Shown: positions 7,588 through 15,933 of the stretch, piece after piece
How the letters are laid out: each line of letters starts with the position of its first letter
Numbering within the stretch: the stretch's first letter is position 1
Assembly: GCF_000875895.1 (NCBI RefSeq)
Contig: NZ_JXCF01000007.1
Location: 1-64,000, forward strand
Reading direction: 5' to 3'
Source of the DNA: Staphylococcus gallinarum
Lineage (GTDB): Bacteria > Bacillota > Bacilli > Staphylococcales > Staphylococcaceae
Length of the DNA stretch: 64,000 bases
The notes under the pieces: model-generated
The model's database searches: none
What the model was told of the DNA's origin: nothing
What the model saw: only the letters and a program-made list of their open reading frames with translations
Program-made: the position numbers and the translations under genes

Positions 7588-8259
7588 ATGGCGGTAATAA
7601 AAAACTACATCCAACAAGATGACGGCACTATTACTGCTGTCATCGAGGGTGTGACACTTAATAACAAAGATTTCTTATTGCTAGACAATGGGCTTGAAGT
7701 TGAATGCGATGTAGTAGTCATTGACCCATATAAAATAACAGATAAGCAACGCCGAAAAATCTTTGCTCTTGTGAACGACATAGAAGCTCATACAGGCACT
7801 CCACAAGATTATATGAGAAATGTATTCCAAGAATATGTACGTGTTCTATATGGCTACGATGAGCGCATATCACTAGCTGATTGTTCTAGAAAAATAGCAA
7901 GTCAAATTATAGATGTAGCAATTGAATGGATATTCGAGAACAACATCCCGCTCAGATATAAAACAAGTGATCTAATCAAGAATGACAGAACGTTTTTATA
8001 CATGGCTACTATCAAGAGAAAGTGCGTTATCTGCGGAAAACATGCAGAGCTAGCACATTATCAAGCGGTAGGTCGTGGACGCAACAGACGCAAGATAGAA
8101 CATTTTAATAACAAAGTATTAGGACTATGTTCCTTTCATCATAAAGAGCAACACGACATGGGCATGGATAGTTTCAATAAGAAGTATCATCTTGAAAATT
8201 CATGGGTGGACGTTGACGAGAGATTAAACAAAATGCTGAAAGGAGTAAAAGTTGAATGA
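7588..8259 (+). CDS. Putative HNH nuclease (HNHc_6 type)
   Basis: This 223-residue protein has a C-terminal zinc-type HNH region. CVICGK (about residue 149), AELAHYQAVGRGRN with the central His, and GLCSFHHKEQH supply the metal-binding Cys/His set. The N-terminal half (residues 1-130) is the usual partner domain. Genes of this family sit between ssb and the replication initiator in many staphylococcal phages. They are presumed to process recombination intermediates. Confidence 0.82.
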   Translation: MAVIKNYIQQDDGTITAVIEGVTLNNKDFLLLDNGLEVECDVVVIDPYKITDKQRRKIFALVNDIEAHTGTPQDYMRNVFQEYVRVLYGYDERISLADCSRKIASQIIDVAIEWIFENNIPLRYKTSDLIKNDRTFLYMATIKRKCVICGKHAELAHYQAVGRGRNRRKIEHFNNKVLGLCSFHHKEQHDMGMDSFNKKYHLENSWVDVDERLNKMLKGVKVE

Positions 8260-9005
8260 GCAAATTACTGATAGACGATTATCCAATACAAGTATTGCCA
8301 AAGTTAGCTGAAGAAATTGGATTAAATGAAGCAATAGTACTTCAACAAATGCATTATTGGTTAAATACAAGTAAACATCAACATAACGGTAAGAAATGGA
8401 TATATAACTCTTACACTTCATGGCATGAACAATTCAAGTTTTGGAGTGAGCGTACAATAAAACGAATTATATATAACTTAGAGGGACAGGATTTGTTGCT
8501 AACTGGTAATTATAACAAGTACGCATTCGATAGAACGAAATGGTACACAATCAATTATGAGAAGTTAAATAACATAATGGCACAACCATCGGGACAAAAT
8601 GACACGACACAAAGTGACAATGTGTCACGATTAGATAGTGACAATATGACCCAACCAATACCAGAGACTACACCAGAGACTTCTACAGAGACTACTAATA
8701 ATAGCGCAACTAAAGTTACGCAAGAGCAATTTGAACAATGGTGGAATTTATATGATAAGAAACTAGATAAGAAGAAAGCATTTAGTTTATTTAAATCAGC
8801 ATTAAAAAAACATGACTTTGAAAAAATTATGAATGGGACTAAAGATTATCTAAAAACAATTACTGATAAACAATTTCAAAAATACCCCAAAACATTTTTA
8901 TCACAAGAAAGTTATATGAATGATTATAAACAAGAAAGAACTGTCAAAACCCAAAATGAAAACAACAACAGTTTATTTGACCAGTTAATGAATGAGGAGG
9001 GCTAG
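8256..9005 (+). CDS. DnaD-like replication initiator
   Basis: This 249-residue protein has an N-terminal winged-helix replisome-organizer domain (residues 1-105, LIDDYPIQVLPKLAEEIGLNEA). A low-complexity linker follows (about 108-152, Asn/Thr/Ser-rich). The C-terminal region (155-225, EQFEQWWNLYDKKLDKKKAFSLFKSA) resembles phage replication proteins. It overlaps the HNH gene by 4 bp. Initiators of this type bind the phage origin, often located in their own linker-coding DNA; see 8595-8650. Confidence 0.85.
   Translation: MSKLLIDDYPIQVLPKLAEEIGLNEAIVLQQMHYWLNTSKHQHNGKKWIYNSYTSWHEQFKFWSERTIKRIIYNLEGQDLLLTGNYNKYAFDRTKWYTINYEKLNNIMAQPSGQNDTTQSDNVSRLDSDNMTQPIPETTPETSTETTNNSATKVTQEQFEQWWNLYDKKLDKKKAFSLFKSALKKHDFEKIMNGTKDYLKTITDKQFQKYPKTFLSQESYMNDYKQERTVKTQNENNNSLFDQLMNEEG
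8595..8650. other. Candidate phage replication origin inside the initiator gene
   Basis: A cluster of RTGACA repeats lies in the initiator linker-coding part: ATGACAC (8599), the palindrome GTGACA-ATG-TGTCAC (8614-8628), and GTGACAATATG (8638). A second direct repeat, CCAGAGACTAC / CCAGAGACTTC / CAGAGACTAC, follows at 8660-8696. Origins within the initiator gene are known in lambda and many Firmicute phages. Confidence 0.5.
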
Positions 9006-9009
9006 GCAA

Positions 9010-9366
9010 ATGACTATGACTAAAAAACAAGCAGTCACAATACTTAGTCTCATTGATTCAGCCTTCAATATGAATTTTGCTAATGATGACTTAAAAACCA
9101 AATTATGGCTTGAACAACTAATGATGTATGCAGACTATGACAGAACACTACACAAAACAAAAAAGTACATTCGTGAACAGAAGTATAAACCATCATTATC
9201 GGAAGTTATGGATAGTAAGCCAACACTAGTTAATGAATCACTAATACCCGAAGAAGAAACGCACGAATACAGAATGAAACATGATCCTGAATATTCGAAG
9301 AATCGTGAGCAGTTAAAAAAGAAATGGCAAAAGATGAAAAGTGAGTGGATGAATGACGATGACTAA
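9010..9366 (+). CDS. Helicase loader/inhibitor, G39P-like
   Basis: The product is 118 residues from the ATG nine bases after GAGGAGG. The N-terminal part TKKQAVTILSLIDSAFNMNF is typical of the G39P-type family that binds and delivers a DnaB-type helicase. The C-terminal part is charged and helical. Placement directly before the DnaB-like helicase, with a 14-bp overlap, supports the role. Confidence 0.75.
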   Translation: MTMTKKQAVTILSLIDSAFNMNFANDDLKTKLWLEQLMMYADYDRTLHKTKKYIREQKYKPSLSEVMDSKPTLVNESLIPEEETHEYRMKHDPEYSKNREQLKKKWQKMKSEWMNDDD

Positions 9367-10609
9367 TATAGATGTATTAAATACCGAAGAAGCAATCGTC
9401 TCTAATCTTATGCACCATCCATCTCTATTAGGGAAACTAAAGCTGAAACCTCAAATGTTTACGGATGAATATATTCAAGGCTTTATACAGTATGCGTTAG
9501 ATACAGGAAAGATTGATGTAACTGACATCTACTACAAAAGCCGAGAAGATAAAACATTCATTTCTACAGACAGGCTAAGCAAGATATACAGTTCGAACGG
9601 TACAGACAAAATGTTCTTTATGCAAGACCAACTTAACTTGCTAGAAAGCTATGTACTAAGAGAATCGATAAGACATGCGTCAGAATATCAATCAATGCCT
9701 AGTAAGAGTAATTTTAAACATCTTATGGAGCAACTAAAGATATTGGATGATATGAAAATAGATAAAGAGAACCCAACAGATAATTACTTAATGGAAGTAA
9801 TGGATAACATACTATCTGACAAGCCTAAAGATTTTATCAAAACAGGTATTAAATCAATTGATAACAAGATAATGGGGTTTGAAAAAAGTCAGTTGAATGT
9901 ATTGGCTGGTCGTCCTAGTACCGGTAAAACAGCTCTAGCATTGAATATTATGTGGAATATCGTTTTAAAAGGTTATCCGACAACGTTTTTTAGTTTAGAA
10001 ACTGGAGGAAATAATATCGTTGAACGTTTTGTATCTAGCATTACAAACATACCGCTGCACAAGGTCAAACAAGCTGACGGACTAAGCGACGATGACACAA
10101 GCAAGGTTATGGACGCTATAGACCAAATCAAAAAGCATGGCAATTTAAGAATTGAAGATACTGCACAAATTACGCCACAAGATATAAGAGAACGAGCAAT
10201 GACGCAATCAGATAAACCACATGTAATATTTATCGACTATCTAACACTCATGCAATCTGACGTACAAATGAAAGACAGACGACTTGAAGTAGAAAAGATA
10301 TCAAGAGATTTAAAAATCATTGCCAAAGAAACAGGTTGCGTCATTATAGCCCTATCTCAATTAAGTAGGGGTGTTGAATCTAGGAATAACAAACGTCCGA
10401 TGATGAGTGATTTAAGAGAAGCAGGTGGCATAGAACAAGACGCTAATATGATTTTCCTACTTTATCGTGATGACTATTACGACCAATCAATGCAAGATCA
10501 CGAAACCGGAAAATCTGATATAGAATTTAACGTTGCTAAAAACAAAGACGGTGAAACAGGAACAGTTGAGCTTGAATTTTACAAGAAATCACAGAGGTTT
10601 TACGGATGA
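9353..10609 (+). CDS. Replicative DNA helicase, DnaB family
   Basis: This 418-residue protein has an N-terminal DnaB_N-like domain (about 8-110) and a RecA-fold helicase domain (about 160-418). Walker A GRPSTGKTA has Lys192 and Thr193. Walker B HVIFIDYLTLM has Asp295. Motifs H3 (LSQLSRGVE) and H4 (DLREAGGIEQDANMI) are present. It unwinds the phage replication fork. Initiator, loader and helicase form a complete theta-replication set in order. Confidence 0.95.
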   Translation: MTMTNIDVLNTEEAIVSNLMHHPSLLGKLKLKPQMFTDEYIQGFIQYALDTGKIDVTDIYYKSREDKTFISTDRLSKIYSSNGTDKMFFMQDQLNLLESYVLRESIRHASEYQSMPSKSNFKHLMEQLKILDDMKIDKENPTDNYLMEVMDNILSDKPKDFIKTGIKSIDNKIMGFEKSQLNVLAGRPSTGKTALALNIMWNIVLKGYPTTFFSLETGGNNIVERFVSSITNIPLHKVKQADGLSDDDTSKVMDAIDQIKKHGNLRIEDTAQITPQDIRERAMTQSDKPHVIFIDYLTLMQSDVQMKDRRLEVEKISRDLKIIAKETGCVIIALSQLSRGVESRNNKRPMMSDLREAGGIEQDANMIFLLYRDDYYDQSMQDHETGKSDIEFNVAKNKDGETGTVELEFYKKSQRFYG

Positions 10610-10824
10610 ATATAGCACAGTTTCAAACTCTACTAGGATATCTATACAGAGAGACATACAAGGACGATACAGTCATTCGAGCTAACTTGCTTGAATTAGG
10701 TTGGGCGACAGAGAGATTACTTAATAAAAGGCTTATAACGCCGTTTGACGCATACGACGATAACAAAGAATTGATATTCAATGAGATGGAGTGGTCAGAC
10801 AGATGGACGAATATAGATTGGTAG
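10606..10824 (+). CDS. Hypothetical phage protein
   Basis: The product is 72 residues and its start overlaps the helicase stop by 4 bp (ATGA). It is acidic with several Trp residues near the C terminus (EMEWSDRWTNIDW). Common position for a small conserved gene after the helicase; function unknown. Confidence 0.7.
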   Translation: MNIAQFQTLLGYLYRETYKDDTVIRANLLELGWATERLLNKRLITPFDAYDDNKELIFNEMEWSDRWTNIDW

Positions 10825-10991
10825 ATACCAAAGGCAAAGATGTTGGTTCAGTAAAGCCGTTAGGTGATGGTGAGAATATCGTTTGGTTTAAAAAAGACAT
10901 GCTGCGAATGAATGATAACGAGCTAGAGAATTTTAAATCAGAACACAAACTAAACCGAATTGAAGAAACAAACATATTTGATTTCTTATAG
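10803..10991 (+). CDS. Hypothetical phage protein
   Basis: The product is 62 residues from ATG 10803; GGAGTGG lies nine bases upstream inside the previous gene. A GTG at 10791 is an alternative. The C terminus NRIEETNIFDFL is acidic and aromatic. Not recognised. Confidence 0.6.
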   Translation: MDEYRLVDTKGKDVGSVKPLGDGENIVWFKKDMLRMNDNELENFKSEHKLNRIEETNIFDFL

Positions 10992-11001
10992 GAGTGGCTG
11001 A

Positions 11002-11406
11002 ATGAGTAAATACAATGCAAAGAAAGTTGAGTATAAAGGTATCACATTCGATAGCAAAGTTGAATGTGCATACTACAAGTACTTAGAACAACGATTAATT
11101 ATAGATGGTTATGATTATATCGAATTGCAACCACGATATGAGTTGATTCCTAAACTTGGTAAACAACGTAAAGCTGAATATATTGCAGACTTTGCGTTGT
11201 GGAATGATGGAAAGTTAATTGAAGTTATAGATGTGAAAGGTATGGCCACTGAAACAGCTAAATTAAAGGCGAAGTTATTTAGATACAAATATCAAGATGT
11301 GAAATTAACTTGGATATGTAAAGCACCTAAGTACACAGGTAAAGACTGGATAACATATGAAGAATTGAACAAGGTGAGACGTGAGCGAAAGAAAGCTAAA
11401 GGGTGA
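11002..11406 (+). CDS. DUF1064 protein, PD-(D/E)XK-type nuclease
   Basis: This 134-residue protein begins SKYNAKKVEYKGITFDSKVECAYY, the DUF1064 signature. Residues of a PD-(D/E)XK core are visible: Glu near 21 in SKVECAYY, Asp in YIADFALW (about 68), and E-x-K in LIEVIDVKG (about 75-82). The family is thought to act as a phage Holliday-junction or recombination nuclease. It sits in the early operon after replication genes. Confidence 0.8.
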   Translation: MSKYNAKKVEYKGITFDSKVECAYYKYLEQRLIIDGYDYIELQPRYELIPKLGKQRKAEYIADFALWNDGKLIEVIDVKGMATETAKLKAKLFRYKYQDVKLTWICKAPKYTGKDWITYEELNKVRRERKKAKG

Positions 11407-11412
11407 TGAACA

Positions 11413-11610
11413 ATGAAAATGGAAACAATCACAATCCGTTATGACGCAACATTTGAAAGACAAGTAGAAATACCCGTGTATGATCATTACGAAAATCACA
11501 ATATAGAAGAAGCAATCGATAGAGATATGGAATTGCATAAGAATGATTATCTAGACGGACAATTTATTGAATTTGACAAAGTAAAAATTATGGATTGGAG
11601 ATATAGCTGA
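11413..11610 (+). CDS. Hypothetical phage protein
   Basis: The product is 65 residues. A beta-rich N terminus (METITIRYDATFERQVEIPVYD) and a later aspartate-rich part are visible. Start and stop overlap neighbours tightly (ends at the first base of the next gene). Homologues of this kind are common in staphylococcal phages (possibly DUF3113); function unknown. Confidence 0.65.
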   Translation: MKMETITIRYDATFERQVEIPVYDHYENHNIEEAIDRDMELHKNDYLDGQFIEFDKVKIMDWRYS

Positions 11611-11963
11611 TGGAAAATACGATGAGAATTAGAGATAAGGTATATGAGTTTCCAGATGAATATATGGAGCAAGCTAATCTAAATGGTATTAGTAAGTCTC
11701 AAATACGAAAACGACTTGAATATAATTGGACGGTAAAAGAGGCTTGCTATGTCCCTCAAGGTACGAAGTTAGACGATTATAGATTTATGGTGCAGGAACT
11801 AGAAAGAGAAGAACGAGAAAGAAATGCGTATGGCAATCTGTTGGAAGAAAAGCAGCAGAGTGAGCGTCCATGGCTATACGATGGTACACCTCAAAAACAT
11901 GAACGTAGTAAATGGTGTGAGTACTTAATGAAAACAAGTATTTATCCGAAGGCGGTGCATTAA
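11610..11963 (+). CDS. SA1788-like phage protein (PVL-phage associated, no toxin)
   Basis: This 117-residue protein has an N-terminal HTH-like part (ISKSQIRKRLEYNWTVKEAC) and a charged helical middle. The C-terminal segment PWLYDGTPQKHERSKWCEYLMK is typical of the phage family often labelled PVL-associated. The name reflects phage PVL only and implies no leukocidin. A DNA-binding role is plausible. Confidence 0.65.
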   Translation: MENTMRIRDKVYEFPDEYMEQANLNGISKSQIRKRLEYNWTVKEACYVPQGTKLDDYRFMVQELEREERERNAYGNLLEEKQQSERPWLYDGTPQKHERSKWCEYLMKTSIYPKAVH

Positions 11964-12494
11964 ATGAAAATCAGAGACTTGAACAAAGGTGAATATATCA
12001 TTGTGTATGACTTAGGTAAGAGCGAGCACAGTGGAGGGATAACAGTTGTAGGTAAAGTAATTGAATTAGAGTTTGATGACGATGATAAGAATAAGGCAGT
12101 GATTGATTCGGTCGGTAATCTATACACAGTTACAGATGAAAACTATTTTGATAATTGGCAAGATCATATGGAAAGTATTACTGAAAGTGTGAGTGGTGAA
12201 GAAAGATTGAGTGCTACTACAAAAGTAATATTGAACGACCAAAAGAAATCTAACGACGTACAACAACCTAAGCGTAACGACACAGTCAATCATCCATCAC
12301 ATTATAACTACGGTGATATAGAAGTCATAGATTTTATAGAGCAGGTAACACAACACTACAACGCTAACGTAGCTTATCACATTGGCAATGCGATTAAGTA
12401 TTTAGCACGTTCCCCATACAAGAATGGCAAAGAAGATATTGCTAAGGCTAAATGGTACATCGAGCGTGCATTTGAGAATTGGGATGTGAAGTAG
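11964..12494 (+). CDS. DUF3310 protein
   Basis: This 176-residue protein has an N-terminal beta-rich part (1-65) and a linker. The C-terminal DUF3310 domain (about 108-176) carries the motif VNHPSHYNYGDIEVIDFIEQ and KYLARSPYKNGKEDIAKAKWYIERA. The domain is sometimes annotated as a nucleotide kinase in phages, but no P-loop is present here, so the activity is unknown. Confidence 0.75.
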   Translation: MKIRDLNKGEYIIVYDLGKSEHSGGITVVGKVIELEFDDDDKNKAVIDSVGNLYTVTDENYFDNWQDHMESITESVSGEERLSATTKVILNDQKKSNDVQQPKRNDTVNHPSHYNYGDIEVIDFIEQVTQHYNANVAYHIGNAIKYLARSPYKNGKEDIAKAKWYIERAFENWDVK

Positions 12495-12800
12495 ATGGAT
12501 GCAGAACAATTACTAACGATTCATGCAGATGTTGTGGTTAAAAAGTTATTGCAACTAGCAGATAAGAGTTATAAGTCATTCCTTAAAGCAAGCAACACAA
12601 GTTATAACGCAGAAGTAGGAACAAGCAGATATTGGCAATCAGTAGCCAGCATGGAACTAGCACAATTTGAGTTTAGCGATTATATGAAACAACTTAAATT
12701 TATGGACGAGTATACACAGTGGAGTCAAAAACTGCATCAAGACAGATATAGGTTTGTTGAGAAGTATGACATTGTAATGGAGAAATATAAAATATCATGA
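12495..12800 (+). CDS. Hypothetical helical phage protein
   Basis: The product is 101 residues, almost wholly predicted alpha-helical, with repeated aromatic residues. ATG follows the previous stop directly. Ends in an ATGA overlap with the next gene. Not recognised. Confidence 0.65.
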   Translation: MDAEQLLTIHADVVVKKLLQLADKSYKSFLKASNTSYNAEVGTSRYWQSVASMELAQFEFSDYMKQLKFMDEYTQWSQKLHQDRYRFVEKYDIVMEKYKIS

Positions 12801-13021
12801 TCCTATCCAACACAGTAGATGTTAAATACAAAATAAACACAAACGGGATGAATTCCGTTGAAGTTGCAAGGATGTTAAAAGAAAACCGAGTAAACGGATT
12901 TCTAAAGTATGTGAATGAACATAGTGTGATTGTGGCAGTATCACGTGAGGATATTAAACGGAATCGTAGAGTAATGGAGGAGTTAAGGAATGAAAGACTA
13001 CAAACGCCAACACATTATTAA
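12797..13021 (+). CDS. Hypothetical phage protein
   Basis: The product is 74 residues, starting in a 4-bp ATGA overlap. It has a mixed fold with a basic C-terminal helix (DIKRNRRVMEELRNERL). Not recognised. Confidence 0.55.
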   Translation: MILSNTVDVKYKINTNGMNSVEVARMLKENRVNGFLKYVNEHSVIVAVSREDIKRNRRVMEELRNERLQTPTHY

Positions 13022-13160
13022 ACACGCTTTAGAAATGTATATACAACGTCCCAATGTTAGCGAGAAAGATTTAAAACAAGAAATGAAAGTTTTAGAAGAA
13101 GTTAAAAATAACATAGTTGTTATGAAAGATGAATACGGTATTAAGGAGATAGATCAATGA
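12990..13160 (+). CDS. Small hypothetical phage protein
   Basis: The product is 56 residues (begins MKDYKRQHII), with GGAGGAGTTAAGG upstream inside the preceding gene. It is helical and charged. It overlaps both neighbours (32 bp and 4 bp), which suits a tightly packed, translationally coupled early operon. Confidence 0.6.
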   Translation: MKDYKRQHIIKHALEMYIQRPNVSEKDLKQEMKVLEEVKNNIVVMKDEYGIKEIDQ

Positions 13161-13570
13161 AAATCAAAACTAAGAAACAACTAAACTTACCACAGTTGAT
13201 TGAATACGCGTGGGAGAACGGGATAAAAGGTGAAACATTCTATGCTCGTGAGACTGGAATGGAAAACGTGCATTTTAACACTTCGGGTCGTGCAGAATTT
13301 AGTAGTGTACATCAATTTAGTTCAGATGACTACTTCACAGTCGAAGTAGCGGATGAAATTACGGAAGATACTGTATTACCTAAATTAATAGAACGATGGA
13401 AACACGATGATAAGGGAGACGAAGCATCTCGTTATGTAGGACATGATGATAAGAGTATTAATAGAGTTTTATTTGCAAACCCCGAAAGCGTAGAGGTAAC
13501 TCATTTTTACATTGAAAACGACGACAGAGAACTAGTGTTAATTTGGCGTGACGGAAAGCTGGTGGAGTAG
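13157..13570 (+). CDS. Hypothetical phage protein
   Basis: The product is 137 residues with ATG in an ATGA overlap and AAGGAG upstream. It begins KIKTKKQLNLPQLIEYAWENGI and looks like a mixed alpha/beta protein. Genes of this type recur in the same place in staphylococcal phages; no activity is assigned. Confidence 0.65.
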   Translation: MKIKTKKQLNLPQLIEYAWENGIKGETFYARETGMENVHFNTSGRAEFSSVHQFSSDDYFTVEVADEITEDTVLPKLIERWKHDDKGDEASRYVGHDDKSINRVLFANPESVEVTHFYIENDDRELVLIWRDGKLVE

Positions 13571-13759
13571 ATGATGTTATTGCAGATACACCCTGAAAAA
13601 AGAGAACCTTATTTTTACAAAGGTATGATTGGAAAACATGCAGTTTTTGGTACAAAAAATCCAGAAGAAGCAACAGAGTTAACCTTTCAAGAGTTTTGGG
13701 ATGTTTGTGAATCAATAGATAACTTCTTGAGTTGCAGACCCATATTTATATTAGATTAA
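13571..13759 (+). CDS. Small hypothetical phage protein
   Basis: The product is 62 residues and follows the previous stop without a gap. It is aromatic (PYFYKGMIGKHAVFG, FQEFWDVCESIDNFL). Not recognised. Confidence 0.5.
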   Translation: MMLLQIHPEKREPYFYKGMIGKHAVFGTKNPEEATELTFQEFWDVCESIDNFLSCRPIFILD

Positions 13760-13772
13760 GGAGTGATGGCGA

Positions 13773-14120
13773 GTGGGATTAATAAATTTAGGTGAAACGA
13801 TAGTTGCATTGAGAACTGAAGTAGACCGATTTAGAAGTGAACGTGACCAATACAAAGCAGAAAACGAAAGGTTAGAACGTGAGAATGAGAAATTAAAAGC
13901 TACTAATGAAAATCTAAATAATAGGGCGAGAAATATGGATTTGAATGGTCAAATCCAACACGACGAGTTAATGGCTTGTGATGGAGAAGTGAGGTATTGG
14001 AAACAATTATATACCGCCCTAACCGACCACATTCGCCAAAAAGCAGAAGCTAATCCTAGTGTAAGTCGATATATTGCGTTGGTTAACTACATTGATAGGT
14101 TGGAAAAGGGAGAGAGTTAA
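13773..14120 (+). CDS. Coiled-coil phage protein
   Basis: The product is 115 residues, starting at GTG after GGAGTGATGG. Residues 12-55 form a clear heptad coiled coil (EVDRFRSERDQYKAENERL and on). The C-terminal part (65-112) is a further helical region. It is likely to oligomerise; function unknown. Confidence 0.65.
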   Translation: MGLINLGETIVALRTEVDRFRSERDQYKAENERLERENEKLKATNENLNNRARNMDLNGQIQHDELMACDGEVRYWKQLYTALTDHIRQKAEANPSVSRYIALVNYIDRLEKGES

Positions 14121-14321
14121 ATGGAAAATAAAAACGTTAGAGAACTTGATGAAATGACTTACACCGAAATATTCGAACGCTATTCTGATGGTTTAGAAAG
14201 AATTAACAATCAATTCACAAATGAATTCATCAAAATTTCTAGACGATTTGTATATGAAATGTCATTAGCTGGATTACTTGTTGGTATTTGTATAGGTATT
14301 GTTGTAGGTCTATTTATATAA
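14121..14321 (+). CDS. Small protein with C-terminal membrane anchor
   Basis: The product is 66 residues: an acidic helical first part and one hydrophobic segment at the end (LAGLLVGICIGIVVGLFI), so a C-tail-anchored protein. It starts directly after the coiled-coil gene. Not recognised. Confidence 0.6.
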   Translation: MENKNVRELDEMTYTEIFERYSDGLERINNQFTNEFIKISRRFVYEMSLAGLLVGICIGIVVGLFI

Positions 14322-14334
14322 GGAGCGTGAGTAT

Positions 14335-14625
14335 ATGGCGTATGAGTATGAACATAGAAATATAAAGGCTAACGTGTATTCAGGATTAGCTACAAATGAA
14401 TCAGTTGAAGAATTACAAGAAGTCTACGGCAAAGCAAAGGCGTGGGATACACTAAAAGAATTATTAATGAAAGAATATCCAGAAGTTGCACATTTAGCTC
14501 ATGTATCTAACGGAGAAGGGGAACGAGGAGAAATAAGTAAACACGGAGAAGTATTAGAACATATGGACAAACTAGACGGCACAAACGAATTTAGCAACTT
14601 ACTAAGCGATATGGAGGACGAGTAG
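14335..14625 (+). CDS. Hypothetical acidic phage protein
   Basis: The product is 96 residues with AAGGAGCGTGA upstream. It is mostly helical with an acidic C terminus (LLSDMEDE). No hydrophobic segment. Not recognised. Confidence 0.6.
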   Translation: MAYEYEHRNIKANVYSGLATNESVEELQEVYGKAKAWDTLKELLMKEYPEVAHLAHVSNGEGERGEISKHGEVLEHMDKLDGTNEFSNLLSDMEDE

Positions 14626-14958
14626 ATGGCTGAATCATTTGAACAAACATTAAGAAGATATAAAGAAGAACGTCACATGAATTTTATTAAACAAGGTGAA
14701 AAGTTTGAGGAAGGGCTTAACAATCTTGATATAAAAGTAGAAAAGATAGAAGTCACTAAAATTAGTTACCCTGTATTAATTAATAAAGAATATGTAGAAG
14801 AAAATAGATTATTAACACCTTATGTTTTAGCTAATGCCTACTTTGAAGATGAAGAATTAATTTTCAGTCCTAAACAATCAATTGAAAAAGATTTAGAAAT
14901 TATAAAGTTAAAACAACGTATTAAAGAATTAGAAAGTGAGGACGAACAAAATGACTAA
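14626..14958 (+). CDS. Hypothetical charged phage protein
   Basis: The product is 110 residues with a helical, highly charged start and end around a more beta-like middle (KISYPVLINKEYV). It overlaps the dUTPase start by 8 bp. Not recognised. Confidence 0.6.
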   Translation: MAESFEQTLRRYKEERHMNFIKQGEKFEEGLNNLDIKVEKIEVTKISYPVLINKEYVEENRLLTPYVLANAYFEDEELIFSPKQSIEKDLEIIKLKQRIKELESEDEQND

Positions 14959-15487
14959 CACACTTACAATAGATCAATTAAAAGAATTGCTACAAATACA
15001 AAAGAGTTTTGACGATAGAATACCAACACTCAATTTACAGGATAGCAAGATAGCATATGTGGTTGAGTTTTTTGAATGGTTTAACACGTTAGAAACATTT
15101 AAAAATTGGAAGAAGAAACCAGGAAAGCCACTTGATGTACAGTTAGATGAATTAGCAGATATGTTAGCGTTTGGGTTGAGTATTGCTAATCAAGTAGGAG
15201 TGACTGCTAAAGAGATAAAAGAAGTGATTGAATCAAGTTTTAAAAATAAAGAATTTCACAACATGTTCAATTTTAAAGATAAACAATTTGTACAAGATGC
15301 AGTTGTTGGTACGCCACAGATAGTATTCGAAGAAATTTATCCCAATCAATTGGCAATAGTTATTGTAATAGACATAGCTTATAACCTATATACTATCGAC
15401 CAACTAATCGCAGCATACAAAAAGAAAATGGAGCGTAATCATGCAAGGCAAGATGGAACAGCAGATAAAGACAAAGGATACGTGTAA
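14951..15487 (+). CDS. dut: Dimeric (all-alpha) dUTPase
   Basis: This 178-residue protein would convert dUTP to dUMP and PPi, keeping uracil out of phage DNA. It belongs to the dimeric MazG-like class, with acidic residues in YVVEFFEWFNTLETFKNWKK (about residues 36-56) and QLDELADMLAFG (about 66-77). The C terminus RNHARQDGTADKDKGYV is typical of staphylococcal phage dimeric dUTPases. Dimeric phage dUTPases are known to derepress certain S. aureus pathogenicity islands by binding the Stl repressor. Start is the ATG at 14951, with GAGGAC-like ribosome site. Confidence 0.88.
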   Translation: MTNTLTIDQLKELLQIQKSFDDRIPTLNLQDSKIAYVVEFFEWFNTLETFKNWKKKPGKPLDVQLDELADMLAFGLSIANQVGVTAKEIKEVIESSFKNKEFHNMFNFKDKQFVQDAVVGTPQIVFEEIYPNQLAIVIVIDIAYNLYTIDQLIAAYKKKMERNHARQDGTADKDKGYV

Positions 15488-15530
15488 AGACATTGTAGAA
15501 CGTGTGAAAGAGTTACTTAATAAGGAGTGA
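15441..15530 (+). CDS. 29-residue frame overlapping the dUTPase end
   Basis: An ATG frame in another phase overlaps the last 47 bp of dut and ends in AAGGAGTGA, which forms the ribosome site of the next gene. The product (begins MQGKMEQQIKTKDTC) is charged and helical. Its only support is operon-like placement. Confidence 0.35.
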   Translation: MQGKMEQQIKTKDTCKDIVERVKELLNKE

Positions 15531-15537
15531 GTAGGAA

Positions 15538-15762
15538 ATGAACAAAATACAAAGCAAACTGTTAGAAGATGGAAGAACATTTGAGTTTGAAAATGATGGC
15601 GAGGAACAAGCTTTATATATACCAACTGACAATGTTGAAATTGCAATTATTAAAACTAAGTTAGGTTATAGATTATCTATACCTAGTGACAAACCATTTG
15701 AACCACCAAAACATTTTATATATGCAACAGAAGATGAAGTTTTAAATAAACTAGGATATTAG
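15538..15762 (+). CDS. Hypothetical phage protein
   Basis: The product is 74 residues, beta-rich and acidic (begins MNKIQSKLLEDGRTFEF). Located between dut and the DUF1381 gene with AAGGAG upstream. Not recognised. Confidence 0.6.
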   Translation: MNKIQSKLLEDGRTFEFENDGEEQALYIPTDNVEIAIIKTKLGYRLSIPSDKPFEPPKHFIYATEDEVLNKLGY

Positions 15763-15776
15763 GTAGGAGTGACACT

Positions 15777-15932
15777 ATGACCCAATACCTAATCACTACA
15801 TTCACAGACAGCATAGGTCACACGCACTCTCATGTGACTAAGGCTAAGGACAATCAGACGTTTACTGTGGTTGAGGCAGAGAGTAAGGAAGAGGCGGAAC
15901 GTATATTTAATGAAAGAAAGGACGGTAAGTGA
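15777..15932 (+). CDS. DUF1381 protein
   Basis: The product is 51 residues. MTQYLITTFTDSIGHTHSHV and DNQTFTVVEAESKEEAER are typical of DUF1381, a small family regularly found next to dut and rinB in staphylococcal phages. GTAGGAGTGA precedes the ATG. Function unknown. Confidence 0.75.
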   Translation: MTQYLITTFTDSIGHTHSHVTKAKDNQTFTVVEAESKEEAERIFNERKDGK

Positions 15933-15933
15933 G

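Noticed and set aside
11610..11963. Leukocidin-related gene suggested by the common label of this family
   Set aside because: The label refers to phage PVL; no toxin domain is present here or elsewhere in the window.
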